Below are positions 12,901-19,500 of a stretch of 64,000 nt of DNA, piece after piece (within the stretch, counting starts at the first letter, position 1; every line of letters starts with the position of its first letter). The translations under genes were made by a program, and so were the position numbers. The stretch lies in contig OU612069.1 in NCBI GenBank assembly GCA_914767715.1, positions 9,423,387 through 9,487,386 on the forward strand, written 5' to 3'. This DNA comes from Membranipora membranacea (Eukaryota > Bryozoa > Gymnolaemata > Cheilostomatida > Membraniporidae). The notes under the pieces were generated by a model that saw only the letters and a list, made by a program, of their open reading frames with translations, had not been told where the DNA came from and did no database searches.

Positions 12901-15900
12901 GGGATAGTATAGCCTTAGGGGTTAGGCTGCAATAGCTGCGCCAGGTTGCTTTACGTTTGCAGGCAGGTCGGAACACACCTGAGGGCCAACCAAACCCCAT
13001 TAATCGATGGACTGCATTGGGATTTTAATCCACGAACTTCATTATTTGCAGGTTAAAATGAGGCGCTCTAACCAACTGAAGCACCTCCTACTCCTGATGT
13101 TGGAGATAGTGTTGTCTAAGTGTTCGTATGGATGCAATGCGAGTTAGGCCATGGGACTATCAACCGCTCATGCCGCTATCTCGCATTGCAGCTGTCAGAG
13201 CACTTGGACTAGGAATAATGCATAGAACAGAGCAAGGAATGATGAGATGGTGGAATATCAATCAAGACATTTGAAAATAGTATCAGTGTAAATTTTGATG
13301 TTGTTGAAAGATACATAAATAAATGGAATAAATAATCATGCCATCAAAATGGATTTTGGAAAAATTGTCAATTTAATTTCCATTTAATTCTGCATTTCCA
13401 ATTTAATAATTCCAATAACAACTATGCTGCAGCAGTTATTTTAATGTTTTTTTTTCAGATAAGCTTATTTTACATCTAAACATTATGAACTTATCGAAGG
13501 ACACTTCAAACATCGTCGGCATCGGATCAGAGTGCGATGTAGCTCAGGAGTTAGACCCAGGCTTTGTGAGACAGAGAATGAGAATCGTGTGTAGAGGTGA
13601 GAATTGACAAGGGGGTGGTCGTGACTATCAACCAAAAAGTGCATTGAATCTCAGGCTATAGGCTATTTCTCATGTTTGTAGGTTTGATATTTGTCTCAAA
13701 CAGAGTCTTGATAACAGCAGTAAAGCTAGACTGGTATCTACATTGCACACAAGTCATCTCTGTTGATGCAAGAAGTTGTTGGCAGCTATGAAAATTCTGA
13801 TAGCCCTGATAATCATAGAGTTCCTGTTATAAAGTTACTTGGAGTAATGCGTCAAAGTTGAAACAGTTAGCAGCTCTATACTAAAGAGTACGGAATTCAT
13901 CTGCCCCTGCCCATGTGGTAAACTTCTTATGTGGACTGCCACGGGTAGATGTGTAAATGTAAAATGTAAATCACTATTTCTAAGCAGCTCTCCACCTATC
14001 TTTACAGAAATTAAACATATTACATAGATACATATACATATTCAACTTAGCGCCCTCCTGTACAAGGTAGGAGTGGGCAAGCTTAGCTAATGCATTGAGT
14101 GCCCACCTCCATTAGCAGCATGGGTAGTGACTGGGATTCGAGCAAGCAACCCTCAGACTGTCTAGGTACGCCATCTACGCCATCCTGCCTGCCTGCCATT
14201 ATCGAAAGGCTTTTGCGAGTGGTACCAAGCGGTAGAGTTAGTTTAAACTGTAGATTTGACAGCGCTGTGTGTTTATCACAAAAATACAAATATATGTATT
14301 TATATGGTTATTGTATTTCAATATTTCAGATGATCAGGCACTACATAGCTATAGCATAGGAGAGACTGTCACTGTTACTGGCAGGCTTGTGTATGATAAT
14401 CTGATACCTAAACACCCTCAAGTCTACTTAGAGGTCTGTCAAGAGTAAATTGAATTTGATATAACTCGGCGATAATGTAAATGGTATTTCTGGGGGGGGG
14501 GGGGGGATCTTTCAATTAGAAAGAGCGATGATTTACTAAATCAAATTATCGCTATCGCATCGCTCAAAATTATGACTCACTTGGTCTTTCAATTAGACAA
14601 AATTGTTCACTCAAGCAAGGAGTTAACTCCTTGACTCAAGTAGCTGAATAGTTGGTTGCGGCTTTTCTTCCAAACAATATGTGTCTCAGTGTTCAATTTT
14701 TCTAGTATCGAGGTCCATCAAGATTCCATCCAAACTGAATGGTTTTGGGACTACTGGGCCTTTGCACCATATGCCCTCACCAATCTACCTCTTAACTGGC
14801 AGGACCGGGCCTCCATCATTCTTCGGTCTCCAGATCTCCAAATCTTGCTCAAATTAACCAGGAATCAATAATTATTCTGGTTTCTTTAGAAGTTCCCCCC
14901 TCAGAACAGGATAGGAGATAACTCATCATATCATTATGTACGTGTCTTGGTGATCCTTTTTATTCAAACAACATTATTGTATTAATTTATTATAACTACT
15001 ACCTGTTACAGGCAAATACGGTAGTCCAACATCAAGTAGAAGAACAGGCAAACAGCATTAAAGAGGTGGATTTATCACGACTGCCTGAGCCAATGCAACA
15101 ATTGTACAAAGGTAAGGTCTGAACATAAGTAAGAGAATAGAATAAAATGAATAAAAATGAATACAATCTAAGACATGACCATTTTAATTATTATTCTTTA
15201 TCTTCCATATTCCTTCTTCCATTTATTATTGTTTTGTTTTGGCATACTAGGAAGAACATCATGTTAATAATGAAGATTGCTTGTCAATAAATGTTTAAAA
15301 GAAAAAAGGATAACAATGTGAAAGAAAGTTGTATCATGACCTGTTGTCCTAGATTGGTAGTGTCATCATCTATACATGTGCCTAGAATATTTTTCCTGTT
15401 TGCACCTTATTCTTTGTAGACAGAAGAGAATCAATGTGGAGCTTCGCACTGGCCATGGCTTATCTTGTTGGTGGTAAGTTTTAATTCAACTTGTAATAGT
15501 GCAAACCGTCCTTTGTTTGTAGCTATAAGATTGATTTTAAACTTCCAAAACCTACTTGCCATGTAATCATAAGATGTATTTGTTTTTCTGGTGTGTCTTG
15601 TGTGATGAAGAAATCTTAGCTCTGCGTATTACAAAACTTCATGCCCATAACTTACACGGCCATCCGATCAACGTAGCTAATATGATTTATTCTATATATT
15701 AAAATCATGTAATATTAATATATATAATACAATTTATATATAATAACAATATTATATTAAAATTATATTGACTCAATATTTCATGAAATGATTTAAAAAA
15801 ATGATAAATTAGGCTTTACTAGTCGACCAAGGATGCTACCAGACGAAGAAACCCATTACTGTTCTTTAGAAACTCGGAAGGAACGAGATATATATATTGA

Positions 15901-16521
15901 ATGTCTATGTACTGTGAAGATTTTGCGATCTGTAAAATGCATACAGTGAATGCACACTGATCATATATTATACTATTGTGTGCATATCTCTGATCATCAG
16001 AGCATGATTTAATTCACATAGCTTAGGAAGAGTATGGTGGGATGTCCACAGGTTAGTACCTAGCTAGGGTGGGCTAACTCCTCTTTTTTATTATACTATT
16101 GGCTTTTTTATGGCATTGATATTAAACATGTGTTACATTTAGATTTAAAAAAAACTAATGCATTGGCCAATCAGATAGTTTGAATACGTTGATCTGCTTC
16201 TCGGACAGACCATGGGGGGGGGTCACGCACCACCCTCAGTCACATGTAATATCCACCAGGTTTTCTTCTTTGTAGAATGTATATCTCCGGCAGGTACTTT
16301 TGTAAAGCTGAAGCTGTCTCTCTTGCTCAGTCTACTCAGCCAATCCTGCAATGTGAGTATTGATAGAAAATCGAGATCAATTGAATTTTGTTTACGTTTT
16401 AATTATGACTTGATTATTGATTAAATATATTTTTTTAGTTCATCTGTATATTTAGTTATAACCTAACATTGCCAAAATTAAAGTCATGCAATATTTTCTT
16501 TTTAAACGGCGGAGATATCTC

Positions 16522-16553
<32 letters not shown>

Positions 16554-19500
16554 TATAAATATTATATATATTGTAAACATTAATAATCCTATTGGCTAAG
16601 ATTAAAGTGTGACTGTTAATGGCCGATTAGTGCAGGTTTCAGTTTTGGTAGCTTGTTGCACACCTATGCTCAGGAGGTCTTTTATGACCTCACCTCTAGG
16701 ATGCATTCTAGTTTTCTAGGATCCATCACATTCTCAGCATGAGCATTTAGACCACCTTGCGTCCTTCTTTAGGGGCAGCCCAATCTTCTGTTTCTTTCTA
16801 AATAGCAAGTATATTTGTATTTTCTCTACTCTGTAGGGACTGAATGTGTTGTGTGTGGGACAGGAGACACTGATTATTAGGAGATTGTTAGCTTACTTCT
16901 CAGAGTTACTACCAAACTGTGTGACTCACTCTGATCACTCGAGCCTCATAGCTGACATGAGAGATGATCGGCAGACTACAGCACAATACTTTATATCTGG
17001 TAATGGACCAAAATTTTTTTAAATTATTGATTTAAAAAGATTTTCCAATTTACGTAATCAGTCTAGGCTAATTTATTTTTGCCTGCCCTATGCTGCAAAG
17101 TCGAACATATGCCTCAACAGTCCGCACATGCGCAGAGTGCACAGTAAGAGGCACCGCCTCTCCCCTCACACCCTCCTACTCATTAAAGACTATCCAAGGA
17201 CTAATGCATGTTATAGTCAGGCAGTTATTGATGATAAAATTTTGCATAATAAGTAAATAAGTAAAGTGTTTGTTTATTCTATTGCCCTTCCTGGAGACCG
17301 TGACATCATAGCGCAGAGAATGGGAGTTACTTGCCCTTATTGGAGGCACATTTTCCACCATCGTTAATTCATGCCAAGTAGAGCATTGAATTTTTTGACA
17401 TGCAAATCGGACAAAACTCATAAATATATGCCTGCCTGAATATAACATGCATTAGTCTTTGGGTAGTCTGTAATGTGTAGGAGGGTGTGAGGGGGAGGCG
17501 GTGCCTCTTACCATGCACTCTGCGCATGTGCGGACTGCTGCGGACGGTTGAGCCAATTTAAATTTGCAATCAACTGGGGGAGATAATTGCTAATGTCTGA
17601 TCTCATGTGGATGTTCTATGAAACAGATTGTTTTATATTACATTATTCATATTATTTTATATTCGTATTTATATTATATGTCTCATTCTATATTTTACAG
17701 GTGGATCAAGTCTAAATGCTCACCACTCAGTGTGTGTGGTACCTGATATCAATGCCCTCACCAAACAAGAGAATATACATCTAGAGAGAGGTGTGCTTGC
17801 GAATCGTTGCGGAATATGTTTTAATTATGAATTGTGTAACTTCTATTCGGCGAGGAACAATATTAAACCTTTTAAACACCTCTACATGTCATACAGGCGT
17901 TTTGGTTATTCAATGGACTAAACAGTATCCTTGTGTCTGCGTGGCATGATATAATTGTTGTGTGTCAACCCTCATCTATTCGAGCCATAATACATTTTCA
18001 CTTTTGCACTTCATGACGTTTTCTGGAAATCCTGGGGATAATCTTCTAAACAGTATAGATTAAATAATGACTTATTTTGTCGCATTTATAGCCTTAGAGT
18101 ACGGCAAGGTGTTACAATCGGTTCCAGGGTGCTCAGACTATATAAGTATAGATGTACAGTGTAAGATATGGGCCTGCGCTGATAGTAGAACAAACTCTAA
18201 GGCTAAGACTGGTACAAGTCGGGGTGTACCCATATCAGCCAATAAATTACCTGTGAACCCATGCTACAATCAGTGAGTATTGTCTTACCTCTCTCACCAC
18301 CTCTGCTTTAGTACATACTAGAACTTTGATACGCAAGGAGTCTGCCTAAAACAAGTTGTTCTTGATCCTTGATCTTGTACCTTGTCATTTATTGTGTAAG
18401 GAGTATAATTTTCATAAGAGCAACTTCACTCTAACCGATGAGAGCGACTATTGTTAGCAGTTGGTACTGTTAAATTAAATTGGTACATCCCTTTATATCC
18501 TAACTATCAATGGAATTAATTGTATGGTGTGGGTAGATAAATCTTACATACAAAATCAGTAGTGAGTCTGATCCAATTTGCCTGCCTTCAAGTTGCTCCC
18601 CTCCACCAGTCATGCCACAGGCCAAGGCATTTTTGGAGGGATAACGCATAGTACATGACAGGAAGCTGTTATGGCTGGCGGAAGATTTTGCGTAAATGGT
18701 TTGAGGTTTGCCCCCGAAACAAGCTCTAGTTTCTGCAAAATTAATAATGATGGATATGGTTGGAATTCAATCACATCTGAAGTGGGATCCCCCCCCGCAC
18801 AATATGGGAGACACCCTTTTCATATATATATATATATGTTCTGTCTAAATAATAGGTTTTTTCCCATTACTCATGACCATTTGTGAGTCAACGTCCGTCT
18901 TTAAAATATTGAACTATTCAACTTGTACACACTTTAAATGATATTTAAAGTATAAGTAAAGTAAAAATAAAAGTATAAAAAAGCTAAAAATACAGTAAAA
19001 AATTGAAAAATATATTTTGTGTAATTAATTGAGTTTTTGTCCATTGTTGTTTCATATCTACATCTTACGCAAGTATATACACCAAATTTTGCAACATGCA
19101 CTATTGTCTGTGTTATGTAATAAATCAATCAATTGTTATCTAGATGCAAACACAGGTTGTGAGCAGAGTCTCCAAGTTTGCACTGTTACTGTAAAACATG
19201 GCATCAATTGTGTGACAAGGTACCAAACTAATCAATGGTTAACAGGATTGCGTTACTTGGCTTATACTCAAGATGTCAAATATTCATCCTGAACATCATC
19301 AATTTAGTTAGTATGGGAAGTATCGTCTATGGTTGGTCAGATGATATAAAGCACCTCAAGCCTGATCTGAGACTAGATCCCCGGTTCCCATGATCTCAGA
19401 CCTGGCAGACCCGGGCTGCACTTACTGCGCTCATAGTAAACAATCAAAACAGTTTTGATAGTATCCTGATTATGGATATAAAAATACAGTATAGATTGGT

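Noticed and set aside
14083-14359. Overlapping frames on both strands
   Set aside because: They fall on the possible SINE and intron 7. Only 14330-14433 is coding, in another frame.
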